64,000 nucleotides of DNA, from the NCBI RefSeq assembly GCF_014196455.1, contig NZ_JACIDS010000003.1, positions 124,001 through 188,000 of the forward strand, read 5' to 3'. The notes beneath the pieces are model-generated. The model did no database searches. It was not told the DNA's origin and saw only the letters and a program-made list of their open reading frames with translations. Below are positions 17,521 to 27,392 of the stretch, in pieces (within the stretch, counting starts at the first letter, position 1; every line of letters starts with the position of its first letter). The translations under genes were made by a program, and so were the position numbers. This DNA is from Kaistia hirudinis. Its GTDB lineage: Bacteria > Pseudomonadota > Alphaproteobacteria > Rhizobiales > Kaistiaceae.

Positions 17521-20500
17521 ATGCGGGAGCCAGCTAAGCGGGAAGAGCGCCCAGCACGAGACGGTCGGCTCGCCCGTCTTCTGGCTGATGTCCGCCAGCG
17601 ACTGATCGAGACGGGAACTCGGAACCGGCTGGTCCACGCCGCGCGCTTCGGGAAACGGGGCAAGTCGATCGATATCTTCGACGAGCGATCCGACGATACG
17701 TTCCACATTTTGCTTCGCAGCGCCAAGCCGATGCGGTTTTCCGCCGATCCGAGCGCGATCGAGTCGACCGCTAGGGACGAGCCGGTGCTCACCCGGCGTT
17801 GGGCCGGCGAGATCGACCCGGAACGCTACACGGATCAATTGCTGCAGACCCGGCTGGGCCCTGACAAGCTGCACAAAAGGCTCCTCGGCCTGGCACGCGA
17901 AGCCAAGACGCTGGAAGAGGAACAGGGCATCAATGCCCTTTACATGGCCCTAGGCTTTCTGCGCTGGTACGAGGATGAGGCGTCAGACGTCATCCGGGAA
18001 GCGCCGCTCGTTCTGCTACCGGTCAGTCTCGTGCGGAACCCGCGGACCTCGCTGTACGAGGTTGTCGCCCGCGAGGAAGATCTTCTGACAAATGAGCCGC
18101 TGAAGCGCCGGCTTCAGGATGAATTCAACATTCGCCTGCCGGAAATTCCTGAAAGCGACGACTGGTCGCCGAGCGACTATTTCGCGTCCGTCGCCGACGC
18201 CGTTAGTCCCAAGCCGCGCTGGACCATAGAACCGGACGGAATGCAGCTCGGGTTCTTTTCCTTTGCCAAGCTATTGATGGTGAAGGATCTCGAACCGGAA
18301 AACTGGTCTGAAGGGGGAATTCTCGATCACCCGATTGTCGCAGGTCTCCTGCAGGAAGGCTTTGAAGCGGAGGCGGAGGATTTTCCCGATGACAGTCGGT
18401 TGGACAGCCTTTTCGCGCCAGCGGATCTGGTCCAGATCGTTGATGCCGACGCCTCGCAGACCCTTGTCATCGAGACCGTACGCAAAGGTCGCAACCTCAT
18501 CGTGCAGGGCCCGCCCGGCACCGGCAAAAGCCAGACGATCACCAACATTATTGCTGCCGCCGCGCACGACGGGAAACGCGTGCTGTTCGTCGCGGAGAAG
18601 ATGGCGGCTCTCAACGTCGTGCATGACCGGCTGAAGAAGGCCGGAGTCCAGGATATCTGCCTTGAACTCCATTCCCGTTCGGCCAACAAGAAGCAGGTCC
18701 TCGCGGAGCTGGAGCGCACCCTCGAAGCTTCGTCGGCGTTCCCTGCGAACGGTCTCGACACGGCGGAACTGACACAACTCCGCGACCGTCTGAACAAGGT
18801 CGCGGCCGTAATGCACCAGCCGATCGGCGAGACGGGGTTTACGCCATATCAGGTCCTGTCGACCCTGATCGGGCTGAGCGAAACGAATTTGACGCCGCCC
18901 GACATCGAGGTGGAGGGGATTGCAAACTGGTCAAGGCAAGACCGTGACGCCGTGCTTCAGGCGGTCGGCGCGCTAGCGAAGTTGACCGAGAAGGCCGGGC
19001 CCCGGCTCGCCCATCCGTTCTACGGTGTCGGTAATACCAAGCTTTTGCCAACGGACATTCAAAGGCTGCTCCCCAAGCTCGAAAATCTGGTCAATGCGCT
19101 TGGAAAGGCGCGTGACATGACGCAGCTGGCCGGTCGGAGCGTCGGAAGCCGCGCCGATCCGAGCCAGATATCTGCCGAAGGTCTTTCCGCAGTGGTTCGC
19201 CATATCGCTGCTCTATCGCCGCTGGCAGCCCCCTTCGCCGCCATCTTCGCGGCACAGGGCGGCAGTGCACAGGCTCGGGCGCTGATCGAAGCAGGCCGCG
19301 CATTTCAGCGCCAGCGAGCTTCTGCCGGACCACTCTTTATCGGTCCGGCGCTCGCTGCGCCAATCGACCATCTGCGCCAGCGGCTGGCAGCCGGACACAG
19401 CCTGCTCGGGCGTCTCAGCGGCGAATACAGGTCCGGTTCGGCTGAGCTGAGCTCACTTCTGACCGGCTCCTTGCCCAAATCGCAACCCGACCGGGTCGCG
19501 CTCTATAGTCAATTGGTCGATCTGCAGCAGGCAGGAAGGCGCCTTGCCGAGCTGAAGCAGACGGGAGCCGCCTGGTTTGGGCCGCACTGGCGGGACGAGG
19601 ACACCGATTTCGAGTCTATGTCCGAAGCGGCGGACTGGGTAAGCCGCTTGCTGTCACTGGCGGTTGAACTAAATCCGAGCGCGGCCGTACAACTGAGACA
19701 GAATGAGCCGCAACAGCTTCTGGCGCTGAGCGGGCATGTCGAAAGTCTCGGCCAGACCGCGATGAGGCTGATGGAGGACATCGCCCGCCAGCTTGCCGTC
19801 GATGTCGAGACTGTCTTCAGCCACGGAAAACTTCCGGACGTCCCCTTCGATCTGCTGAGCCAAAAGGCTCAGATTTGGCTCGACCAGATCGACCGCCTTG
19901 AGGAGTGGTCGCAACTCGACACGGCCGACGCAGCCCTGCGAGCCCTTTCGGGCTCCTCAATTGCCGACGCCGTCTCCGCCGGGTACCTCCTGCCCGAGCA
20001 GGCATCCGACACGGTGCGCTACCTTCATGCCGAGGCGCTCTATCGTCAGTTTGCTGCCGGTGAGAGTTGGGCGACGCAGCTTACCGCCGAGGAAAAAGCC
20101 GAAATGGTCGCCTCGTTCAAGGCGCTGGAGACCGCGAGGCGACGGGCGACGGCCCGGATGATCCGCGGCAATCACGTCGCGTCGATTCCTCGCGGCGGCA
20201 TGGGCGCCATGGGCATCGTGCGCGGCGAAATCGGCAAGCGACGAGCCCACAAGCCGATCCGCAGGCTGATGAGCGAGGCAGGGGCCGTCATCCAGCAGAT
20301 CAAGCCCGTCTTTCTGATGAGTCCGATCTCCGTCGCCCAGTTCCTGCCGCCGAACCGGCTCGAATTCGACCTCCTAGTCATTGACGAAGCTTCGCAGATC
20401 CGGCCCGAGGACGCATTCGGTGCAATCGCGCGGTCGAAGCAGATCGTTGTGGTGGGGGACAAGGAGCAGCTACCGCCCACCTCGTTCTTCGACAAAGTGG

Positions 20501-22281
20501 TTTCCAATGACGAGGATGAGCCGCCTGATGACGAAGACGAGAATCCGGCGCCGCCTTTGACGGCCGCCGCGGAGCTCGAAAGCATTCTGAAGCTTTGCGA
20601 CGCACGCGGCCTCAACTCGAAGATGCTGAAATGGCACTATCGTTCTCGACACGCTTCGCTCATCGAGGTCTCGAACGACGAGTTCTACAAGGGGGAGCTT
20701 GTTCTCTTTCCCTCGCCCTCGATGTCTCGGGAAACAGATGGCCTGGCGGTTCGCCGAGTAATGGGGGCCTATGATCGTGGAGGCAAACGGAACAATCCCA
20801 TCGAGGCGGAAGCCATCGCCCAAGCCGTCGCTGCTCATGCTCGGATCTTTCCCGGTCGCTCGCTCGGCGTCGTCACGTTCTCGACGACACAGCGGGATCA
20901 GGTGACTTATTGGCTGGACAAGCTGCGGCAGACCGACGCCGATCTCGACGCCTTTATGCGCGAAGGCCGGGATGAGGAGTTCTTCGTAAAGAACATCGAA
21001 AATGTCCAGGGCGACGAACGCGATGTGATCTACATCTCCGTTGGCTACGGACCGAGGACCGCTGGCAGCCGGCTTGACAGCATGGCCTTTGGACCCATTT
21101 CGACGGAGGGTGGCGAGCGACGCCTGAACGTGCTGTTCACGCGGGCGCGGTATCGGACAGAGGTGTTTGTTTCGTTCCAATCCGGCGACATCGACCTCGC
21201 CCGAAGCCGAAGCGTTGGCGCCCGGGTGTTCAAGCGTTTCCTGCAATACGGTGAGACCGGCGTCCTCGCCGAGCCGAGGGCGCTTGGGGCCGACCCGGAT
21301 TCCGAGTTCGAGGTCGCCGTCGCCGACGTGGTCCGAGCGATGGGCCATGCCGTAGATCTTCAGGTCGGCTCAGCTGGCTTCAAGATCGATATGGCGGTGC
21401 ACCATCCGGAGAGATTAGGCCAGTATATGCTGGCGATCGAGTGCGATGGCGCTACCTATCATTCCGCCGTTTGGGCGCGGGAGCGAGATCGGCTCCGCCA
21501 AGAGGTGTTGGAGGAGCTCGGTTGGCGCTTCCATCGCGTATGGAGCACCGACTGGTTTCATAGACGGAGCGACGAGGTCAGGCGATTGCAGACCGCACTG
21601 CGGGACGCGGTGAATCATGTCCCCCATCGGCCTGTGGAGCCCGCCGATCCAGAGCCTGAGCCTTATGTCGTGGAGGAGGAGCCGGGCGAGGACGTCAAGC
21701 CCGCGCCCTCAAGCGGACGGCAATTGCCAGAATATGTGCTGGCCGACTTCCCGATCCCTTTTGGTCAGGAGCCCCATGAAGTTTCGATTCGCGAACTTGC
21801 GCCCATTCTGCAGCGGATCATCGAAATCGAAGGCCCCATACATCAGGAGGAGGTAGCGCGCCGGCTGGCTGGCCTGTTCGGAAAGCAGAAGGCCGGGTCC
21901 CGAATTGCGGCCAGCGTGTCAACAGCTCTTCGCCATCTCAAATCCGTGAATCGCGAAATCCTCGCGAAGGATGAGTTCTGGTGCACGACTACCCAACTCG
22001 TCGACGTTCCCCTGCGAAACCGCTCGCGAGCGCCGCTGAGTTTGCGCAAGGCAAGCATGTTGGCTCCAATCGAAATCTCAGCAGCGATTCGGACGGTACT
22101 AGACGAGAACGGAGCCTTGCCTTGGAACGAAATAGCTCGCGCCGTCGCATTTCTCTTCGGATTTCAACGGACGGGACCGGAATTCCGCCCTGCTATCGAG
22201 CCGATCGCTGAAGAGATGCTGCGCCGCGGCGAGATTGTCGAGGGCGCTGCAGGTATCAGCCTTGCCCCGACGGCCAGTTAG
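17521..22281 (+). CDS. DUF4011/SF1 helicase with Vsr-like nuclease and DUF3320 C-terminus
   Basis: 1586 residues; the ATG at 17521, with TAGGA upstream, lies 11 bases after the restriction gene stop. In order: a DUF4011-type N-terminal region (RLIETGTRNRLVHAA, from about residue 24); Walker A GPPGTGKS at 330-337; a long insertion with helical and coiled character (about 420-900); Walker B IDEAS with D955-E956; further SF1 motifs including HYRSRH, ENVQGDERDVIYIS and NVLFTRAR; then a Vsr/DUF559-like nuclease around 1300-1345 (IECDGATYHSA, E1307 and D1309); and a DUF3320-like tail with two similar winged-helix-like segments. Known relatives occur in defence islands. Probably cytoplasmic, translocating on and cutting foreign nucleic acid. 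Pairing with a modification enzyme suggests a self/non-self module (inference). Confidence 0.85.
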   Translation: MREPAKREERPARDGRLARLLADVRQRLIETGTRNRLVHAARFGKRGKSIDIFDERSDDTFHILLRSAKPMRFSADPSAIESTARDEPVLTRRWAGEIDPERYTDQLLQTRLGPDKLHKRLLGLAREAKTLEEEQGINALYMALGFLRWYEDEASDVIREAPLVLLPVSLVRNPRTSLYEVVAREEDLLTNEPLKRRLQDEFNIRLPEIPESDDWSPSDYFASVADAVSPKPRWTIEPDGMQLGFFSFAKLLMVKDLEPENWSEGGILDHPIVAGLLQEGFEAEAEDFPDDSRLDSLFAPADLVQIVDADASQTLVIETVRKGRNLIVQGPPGTGKSQTITNIIAAAAHDGKRVLFVAEKMAALNVVHDRLKKAGVQDICLELHSRSANKKQVLAELERTLEASSAFPANGLDTAELTQLRDRLNKVAAVMHQPIGETGFTPYQVLSTLIGLSETNLTPPDIEVEGIANWSRQDRDAVLQAVGALAKLTEKAGPRLAHPFYGVGNTKLLPTDIQRLLPKLENLVNALGKARDMTQLAGRSVGSRADPSQISAEGLSAVVRHIAALSPLAAPFAAIFAAQGGSAQARALIEAGRAFQRQRASAGPLFIGPALAAPIDHLRQRLAAGHSLLGRLSGEYRSGSAELSSLLTGSLPKSQPDRVALYSQLVDLQQAGRRLAELKQTGAAWFGPHWRDEDTDFESMSEAADWVSRLLSLAVELNPSAAVQLRQNEPQQLLALSGHVESLGQTAMRLMEDIARQLAVDVETVFSHGKLPDVPFDLLSQKAQIWLDQIDRLEEWSQLDTADAALRALSGSSIADAVSAGYLLPEQASDTVRYLHAEALYRQFAAGESWATQLTAEEKAEMVASFKALETARRRATARMIRGNHVASIPRGGMGAMGIVRGEIGKRRAHKPIRRLMSEAGAVIQQIKPVFLMSPISVAQFLPPNRLEFDLLVIDEASQIRPEDAFGAIARSKQIVVVGDKEQLPPTSFFDKVVSNDEDEPPDDEDENPAPPLTAAAELESILKLCDARGLNSKMLKWHYRSRHASLIEVSNDEFYKGELVLFPSPSMSRETDGLAVRRVMGAYDRGGKRNNPIEAEAIAQAVAAHARIFPGRSLGVVTFSTTQRDQVTYWLDKLRQTDADLDAFMREGRDEEFFVKNIENVQGDERDVIYISVGYGPRTAGSRLDSMAFGPISTEGGERRLNVLFTRARYRTEVFVSFQSGDIDLARSRSVGARVFKRFLQYGETGVLAEPRALGADPDSEFEVAVADVVRAMGHAVDLQVGSAGFKIDMAVHHPERLGQYMLAIECDGATYHSAVWARERDRLRQEVLEELGWRFHRVWSTDWFHRRSDEVRRLQTALRDAVNHVPHRPVEPADPEPEPYVVEEEPGEDVKPAPSSGRQLPEYVLADFPIPFGQEPHEVSIRELAPILQRIIEIEGPIHQEEVARRLAGLFGKQKAGSRIAASVSTALRHLKSVNREILAKDEFWCTTTQLVDVPLRNRSRAPLSLRKASMLAPIEISAAIRTVLDENGALPWNEIARAVAFLFGFQRTGPEFRPAIEPIAEEMLRRGEIVEGAAGISLAPTAS

Positions 22282-22598
22282 ACGGCTGATTTAGGGCCTG
22301 GCAACGCAAGTCGGCGAATGCGCCTGACATCGATAGAAACCGCTCTTGGTGCCTGTCACGCCTCGCATGTTGTTGCAGCACGGCGAAGGCATGAGAGGAG
22401 GCTATCGTCTGTGCCAGGGCAGGGCCGACGACAGCGCTACCCGCGTGTTTTGGGGCATCCCAGGCGCAGTCCGAGGCGATCAAGGAAGCTCAGCGCGCCG
22501 TCATTGCCTGTGCCAAGGCCCATGCCGGCGAGCGCTACCGCGGTCGTAAGTCGTCCGGATAATTGTCGTGGAACAACGCTGACGCCGCGCCCCGAGCG
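22282..22598 (+). other. Gene-poor gap with a possible 3' gene remnant
   Basis: No complete gene is seen. Bases 22467-22562 can be read as QSEAIKEAQRAVIACAKAH and on to a stop, which looks like the natural tail of a small protein, but no start or upstream part is intact in that frame. I do not recognise the family. Confidence 0.3.
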
Positions 22599-22802
22599 TC
22601 AATCGGTTTGCAATGATCCGGGGCCGAGGGCGAACCACCAGTGGGTCAAGAGACCTAGACTCCATCCGAGCAGTGGCCATTCGAACCAATAGGGCGCGCC
22701 GAGAATGAAGTTGAGAACGGCGAGAAATATGATCGACGGGACGAATACGAACGCGTGGATCTGAAATCCGCGACGACGCGCGGACTTGGTGGCGTGTAGC
22801 AT
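22599..22802 (-). CDS. 2TM-domain small membrane protein
   Basis: 67 residues with a good ribosome site (CAGGAGAG) before the ATG. A basic N-terminus (RRRGFQIH) leads into two hydrophobic helices, VFVPSIIFLAVLNFILG and WPLLGWSLGLLTHWWFAL. The His-x-x-hydrophobic and WPLLGW-GL-H patterns match the 2TM domain found alone or fused to signalling proteins. Function is unknown. It stands alone on the minus strand between the helicase and the MFS gene. Confidence 0.65.
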   Translation of the reverse strand: MLHATKSARRRGFQIHAFVFVPSIIFLAVLNFILGAPYWFEWPLLGWSLGLLTHWWFALGPGSLQTD

Positions 22803-23074
22803 GGCGCTCTCCTGCCGTGGTCATGGGACGGGCGCGAGGCGCGGCTTCACGGCAGGCCGATAGCTGACTGTCGCGTGAAGGACCGGCGTCGCGACTGGAA
22901 GCATGGCCGAGAGATCACTTCGGGTCTTTGCCACTCCTGCGCTCTGTTTGCTCAGATTTGCTTTTCGGCCCCTGCGCTGCGCTTCCTCGCATTGCTTGTC
23001 CCGACCGAGCCGTTCGTGCGAATCTCGCAAGGCGACGCGACGACTGCACTTGGTGCCCGAATGATGAGCGAGCG

Positions 23075-24385
23075 ATGACGGAGCCGGGTGAAGTGGATGA
23101 CCGCACATCGGCTACGGCTTGGTATGCTGTCGTCATCCTGTGTCTTGCGCTTCTTCTTTCGTTCTCCGATCGCCTCGTCATCAATCTTGTGGTCGATCCG
23201 ATCAGACGCGAGCTGAGCCTGTCCGATCTCGAGATTAGCCTGCTGCAGGGCGCCGGCTTCGCGGTGATCTTTGCGCTCGCCGGCCTACCATGCGGCCGGC
23301 TGGCCGATCGTGCCAACCGGCGCAACCTGATCGCCGGCGGCGTTGTGCTCTGGTCGGCGGCGACGATCGCCTGCGGGCTCGCCGCCGATTTCTGGACTTT
23401 CTTTGCCGCGCGCGTCGGCGTTGGGCTCGGCGAGGCGACACTCATTCCCTCGGCATCGTCGCTCATCATCAATGCCTTCCCGCCTCGCCGCCGCGGGATC
23501 GCTCTTGGCATTTTCTCGCTCGGAGCGACATTCGGCACGGGCGTCGCCCTGTTCGCCGGCGGCATTCTGCTTCGGTGGAGCGCGGCGGGCTTGTTCGATC
23601 CCCTGCCGCTCGTCGGCGCGCTTCCGCCTTGGCGCCAGATGTTCGTCTTCGTCGGCACGCCGGGATTCGTGCTACTGCCGCTGCTGCTCATGATCGTCGA
23701 GCCGCTGCGGCGGCATCGTCAGGACCTCATTCCCATCCAAGAGGTCCTTCAGCGATGGCTGGCGGAAAACGGCGCCGTGCTGCGCGTGGCGCTGGTCAAG
23801 GGGGCCCTCGGGATTGGAGACTATGCCCTGGTCTCCTGGCTGCCAACGCTGCTTCAGCGCTCTTACGCCCTCTCGCCTCTTCAAGCCGGCAGTCTCGTCG
23901 CCGTCTCGATCACGACGAGCGGCGTCATCGCCTCGCTGGCGGGAGGGGGCCTTTCCGACTGGCTCGCACGCCGCCACGGCGTGGCGACGCGCGTCGTGCT
24001 TCTTCTCGGCAGCTACACTGTGACATCGGCCGCCGCGATCGCGACCTTCTTCGCCGCAACGCCGGCGCAGCTCGCGCTTGCGTTCGCTGCCTGGGCTCTG
24101 GGGTCCATTTCCGGCTACGTCATCGGGCATGTCGTCATGCAGGAAAGCGTGCCGAACGAGATGCGGGCGACGACGATCGCGCTTTCTCTCACTGTCACGG
24201 CGCTGGTCGGGATCGGCCTCGGACCGACGCTGGTGCCCCTGCTGACGACACGCTTCCCCGGAAGCCTCAGCCTGCAGACGGCGATGGCTGCCGTCGCGCT
24301 CGCGGCGTCGCTCGCGGCGCTCCTGATCATCGTCCCCCCGGTTCGCCGGGGCTTCGCGGCCTTGCGGGCTGGCGACCCGCCCTGA
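23075..24385 (+). CDS. MFS transporter
   Basis: 436 residues from the ATG at 23075. About 12 membrane helices. The MFS motif A reads GRLADRANRR in the loop between helices 2 and 3, after an R-x-hydrophobic start SFSDRLVINLVVDPIRREL typical of the spinster/anion-symporter-like groups. The DRLVINLVVDPI segment and the extended loop PLPLVGALPPWRQ are also typical. Substrate unknown. It converges on the large regulator gene that ends three bases after it, so that regulator is one candidate controller. Confidence 0.85.
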   Translation: MTEPGEVDDRTSATAWYAVVILCLALLLSFSDRLVINLVVDPIRRELSLSDLEISLLQGAGFAVIFALAGLPCGRLADRANRRNLIAGGVVLWSAATIACGLAADFWTFFAARVGVGLGEATLIPSASSLIINAFPPRRRGIALGIFSLGATFGTGVALFAGGILLRWSAAGLFDPLPLVGALPPWRQMFVFVGTPGFVLLPLLLMIVEPLRRHRQDLIPIQEVLQRWLAENGAVLRVALVKGALGIGDYALVSWLPTLLQRSYALSPLQAGSLVAVSITTSGVIASLAGGGLSDWLARRHGVATRVVLLLGSYTVTSAAAIATFFAATPAQLALAFAAWALGSISGYVIGHVVMQESVPNEMRATTIALSLTVTALVGIGLGPTLVPLLTTRFPGSLSLQTAMAAVALAASLAALLIIVPPVRRGFAALRAGDPP

Positions 24386-24388
24386 CGG

Positions 24389-27247
24389 TCAGTTGCCGCG
24401 GCGCGTTTCGATCAGCGCGCGCGCACGGCGCAGGTCGCCGGTCCCGAAGCCTTCGGTGAATCTGCCATAGGCCGTCTCCAGCATGGCCTCGGCATCGTTG
24501 TCGCCACCAAGCTGGCGCGCCAACTTCACGAGGCTTATGGCGCTCCGCAACTCCCAGCCGAGGGCATGGTCGCGCCGGGCGAGTTGGATCGCCTCGCGGT
24601 AGCACTCGGCCGCCCCTTCGACGCGCGAAGGCTCCTCAAAGCGGATGACATTGCCCTTGATGCGCAGGATCTCGGGAATGCCAACCACTTGACCGTTTTC
24701 ACGGCACAATGCGATCGCCTCGTCGATTGCGGCGAGCCCACCTGCGACGTCGCCGGCCCGAGCGAGCGCCTCTCCATAATTGGTGAGATAATTGGGATAG
24801 CGCATGCGAAAGCCGCCCTTGCGAATCTCGGCGAGCGCTTCGCGATAGCTGGCGAGATCGAAGGGCTGTCCAGTGTAGAGCGTCAACCTTCCACCCGCGC
24901 AGAAGCCCATGTTTCGCCAGATCGAGAGGCCGTGCGTCGACGCGTGGGCAAGCCCGCGCTCAAGATGCCGGGCGGCAGCGGCATAGTCGCGGACATACAT
25001 CGCGATGATCAGCGAGCCGTGCAGGAGCGCGCAGCAGAGCGAGACCGCATAGTGGGAGGCTTCCGCGTCGCGGAGCTGACGCTTCGCCGTTTCCACTGCC
25101 TGATCGGCGTAGCCCTGCAACCACATGACGGTCGCCAGCGCACCCGTTGCAGTCAACCTTTGATCGAACTGGAAGCGATCGCTTTCCCCGCGCGGGTCAC
25201 CCAAAACGGGCCGATGGACGATGCCCTCGAGCCTGTGGCGCGCGGCCCCGAGCGCGCCGAGCCACGACAATGCCGAGCCGGTCTGCGCGTCTGCATCGCC
25301 AGCCGCTGCCTTCTCTCCCTTGACTTCGAGGCTCCGGATGGAATTGGCAACCGCGATGGCAGCGCGGGAATCGCCGGTCCACAGCTCGTATTCCGAGAGA
25401 CCACGCAGGCATTCAAGTTGTAGATCGGTGTCCGCCAGATCATCTGCCAGGCGCAGCGCGCGGGTCAGCGACGCCTTCACCTCGGCGAGAGGGCCGCGTG
25501 AATGCAGCAATGTCGCGCCGAGGGCAAGGTTCAAGATCAGATCGTCCCGTTCGCTGCGATGGGGCGCAAAGCGATCCTGCAGCGCCGTTTCGACGGCTGT
25601 TCGGCACTCCTCGATGAGTGAGACCTGCTTGCCAAAGGGAATGGCGGCCACCGTCAATCGGACAGCCAACGATGCCGCCGCCTGGTCGGTGAAGGCCCAG
25701 GCCAGCGCACTCCGTACATCGTCGATTCTGCCGCTGTAGCGGGCGAGCCACATGTTGCGCGGCAGGCGTTCGGCATCGTACTTCGCTTCGGCAAGCCAGG
25801 CGATGCAATGCCCAATGTGACGGCGCCGCATCTCGTTCAGCTCGCCGCTTCCGCTCAGCTTTTCCATTGCATAGGCTCGCATGGAATCGAGCAGGCGATA
25901 GTGCATCCCATCATCGGCAATTTCGGCCGAGAGCAACGATTTGGAAACCAGATCGGCAAGACCCTGGACGACCGCGGACCGTGGGACCCTATTATCGCCG
26001 ACGACCGTGACCGCCGCTTCCAGGTCGAAGCCGGCCGCGAAGACCGCAAGCCGCAGCATGATCAGCCGCTCGGCTTGACCAAGGAGATCGTAGCTCCAAT
26101 CTATCGTCGCCAGCAAAGTGCGATGTCGCTCGGGGCCGCCTCTTCGATTCTCAAGCAGTCGGAAGCGATCGCTGATCTGATCGAGCAGACCGGCCACACC
26201 AAGCCCATCGACACGGGTTGCGGCGAGTTCGATCGCTAGAGCGAGCCCGTCAAGCTGTCGACAGAGCGTGGCGATCATCGGTGCTTCGACATCGCGCAAC
26301 TCGAAGTCCGGCCGGGCCTCGCTGGCACGGTCGACGAAAAGTTCGATCGCAGGATAGACGAGCGCTTCTCGCGCGCTGATCGACGACGCGTCGGCTGGCA
26401 CGGCCAGGCCGGGCAACCGGCGAACCCTTTCACCACGCACGCGAAGCGGCTCCCTGCTGGTGGCAAGGATCGTGACCTCGGCCGTCTCGGCGAGCAGTCG
26501 GTCGACGCAGGTCGCGACCCCCTCGATGACATGCTCGCAGCTGTCGACAAGGATCAGCATCGACTTTCCGCGGAGTGCGTCGCAGAGAGCGGCGAGCATG
26601 TTCGCCGAATGCACCGCCAAACCGATCGCCGCGGCGATGGCATTGGGAACGAGGTCCGGATCAGTCAGCGCGGCAAGATCCACAAGCCAAACCCCATCGC
26701 GACGCTCGCCAACTACTTGGTTGGCAATAGCGAGCGCCAAAGTGGTCTTTCCGATCCCGCCAGCGCCGACGATGGAGACCAGGCGGACTTCGGCTAGATC
26801 TCGCTTGACCGCCTCTATGGCGTCGCTCCGTCCGATGATGCGCGTTGTCGCCGTCGGCAGATTGTTGTCTCGGCGCAATGGCGGCACGTCGCCGGCCTCA
26901 GGCGGCGTCGAGACTGTGACCGGAAGCACAAACCGGTACCCCCGACCCACCACTGTGGCGATGCAGGTCAGATTCCCGTCGCCTGCGTCCAGCGCGCGGC
27001 GCAGCGCGTTCATGTTGACCTTTAAGTTGCCCTCCTCGACGAAGGTGTCCGGCCAGACACGGGCGATGAGGTCACGCTTGCCGACCACCTCGCCGGCGTG
27101 CTCGACGAGAACGGTGAGGATATCGAGGGCGCGGCCGCCGAGCCGGACCGGCACGCCGTTGCGCAGCAGCAACTGGCGGTCCGGCACGAGCTCGAACGAG
27201 CCGAACGCATAAGACCGACCCGCAAGCGCTTCCGAGATTTCTACCAT
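24389..27247 (-). CDS. wHTH / NB-ARC ATPase / TPR transcriptional regulator
   Basis: 952 residues from the ATG at 27247 (a TTG at 27277 is the only longer start). An OmpR/PhoB-type winged helix lies at about 10-105 (FGSFELVPDRQLLLRNG, VEEGNLKVNMNALRRAL, GRGYRF). A STAND-type ATPase follows with P-loop VGAGGIGKTT near 160-169, a Walker B-like ILVDSCEH and the sensor ILATSREPLRVRGE. The C-terminal 450 residues are TPR-like helical repeats. Such proteins are single-component switches in which ligand or partner binding to the TPR part drives ATP-dependent oligomerisation and DNA binding. It is divergent from the AraC gene and convergent with the MFS gene. The signal is unknown. Confidence 0.85.
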   Translation of the reverse strand: MVEISEALAGRSYAFGSFELVPDRQLLLRNGVPVRLGGRALDILTVLVEHAGEVVGKRDLIARVWPDTFVEEGNLKVNMNALRRALDAGDGNLTCIATVVGRGYRFVLPVTVSTPPEAGDVPPLRRDNNLPTATTRIIGRSDAIEAVKRDLAEVRLVSIVGAGGIGKTTLALAIANQVVGERRDGVWLVDLAALTDPDLVPNAIAAAIGLAVHSANMLAALCDALRGKSMLILVDSCEHVIEGVATCVDRLLAETAEVTILATSREPLRVRGERVRRLPGLAVPADASSISAREALVYPAIELFVDRASEARPDFELRDVEAPMIATLCRQLDGLALAIELAATRVDGLGVAGLLDQISDRFRLLENRRGGPERHRTLLATIDWSYDLLGQAERLIMLRLAVFAAGFDLEAAVTVVGDNRVPRSAVVQGLADLVSKSLLSAEIADDGMHYRLLDSMRAYAMEKLSGSGELNEMRRRHIGHCIAWLAEAKYDAERLPRNMWLARYSGRIDDVRSALAWAFTDQAAASLAVRLTVAAIPFGKQVSLIEECRTAVETALQDRFAPHRSERDDLILNLALGATLLHSRGPLAEVKASLTRALRLADDLADTDLQLECLRGLSEYELWTGDSRAAIAVANSIRSLEVKGEKAAAGDADAQTGSALSWLGALGAARHRLEGIVHRPVLGDPRGESDRFQFDQRLTATGALATVMWLQGYADQAVETAKRQLRDAEASHYAVSLCCALLHGSLIIAMYVRDYAAAARHLERGLAHASTHGLSIWRNMGFCAGGRLTLYTGQPFDLASYREALAEIRKGGFRMRYPNYLTNYGEALARAGDVAGGLAAIDEAIALCRENGQVVGIPEILRIKGNVIRFEEPSRVEGAAECYREAIQLARRDHALGWELRSAISLVKLARQLGGDNDAEAMLETAYGRFTEGFGTGDLRRARALIETRRGN

Positions 27248-27315
27248 TGCTGCTGTCGCCCCACAGCCCAACGCCAATCTAGCACACCGACCGGCACCTG
27301 CTTCATCGCGGCACC

Positions 27316-27335
27316 GTTTAACCGAGTTTAACTCG
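27316..27335. promoter_or_regulatory. Tandem GTTTAAC repeats, candidate regulator site
   Basis: GTTTAAC occurs at 27316-27322 and again at 27326-27332, one helical turn apart; the second copy sits in the palindrome CGAGTT-T-AACTCG (27323-27335). Direct repeats near 10-11 bp are what OmpR/PhoB-type winged helices bind, and the gene to the left encodes such a protein. The site lies in the shared promoter region with the AraC gene. Confidence 0.45.
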
Positions 27336-27392
27336 CTCGGGGACGATAACAGCGCGAGATTGATCCGGCCTTCAACCCGAGCCGGTGATCGT

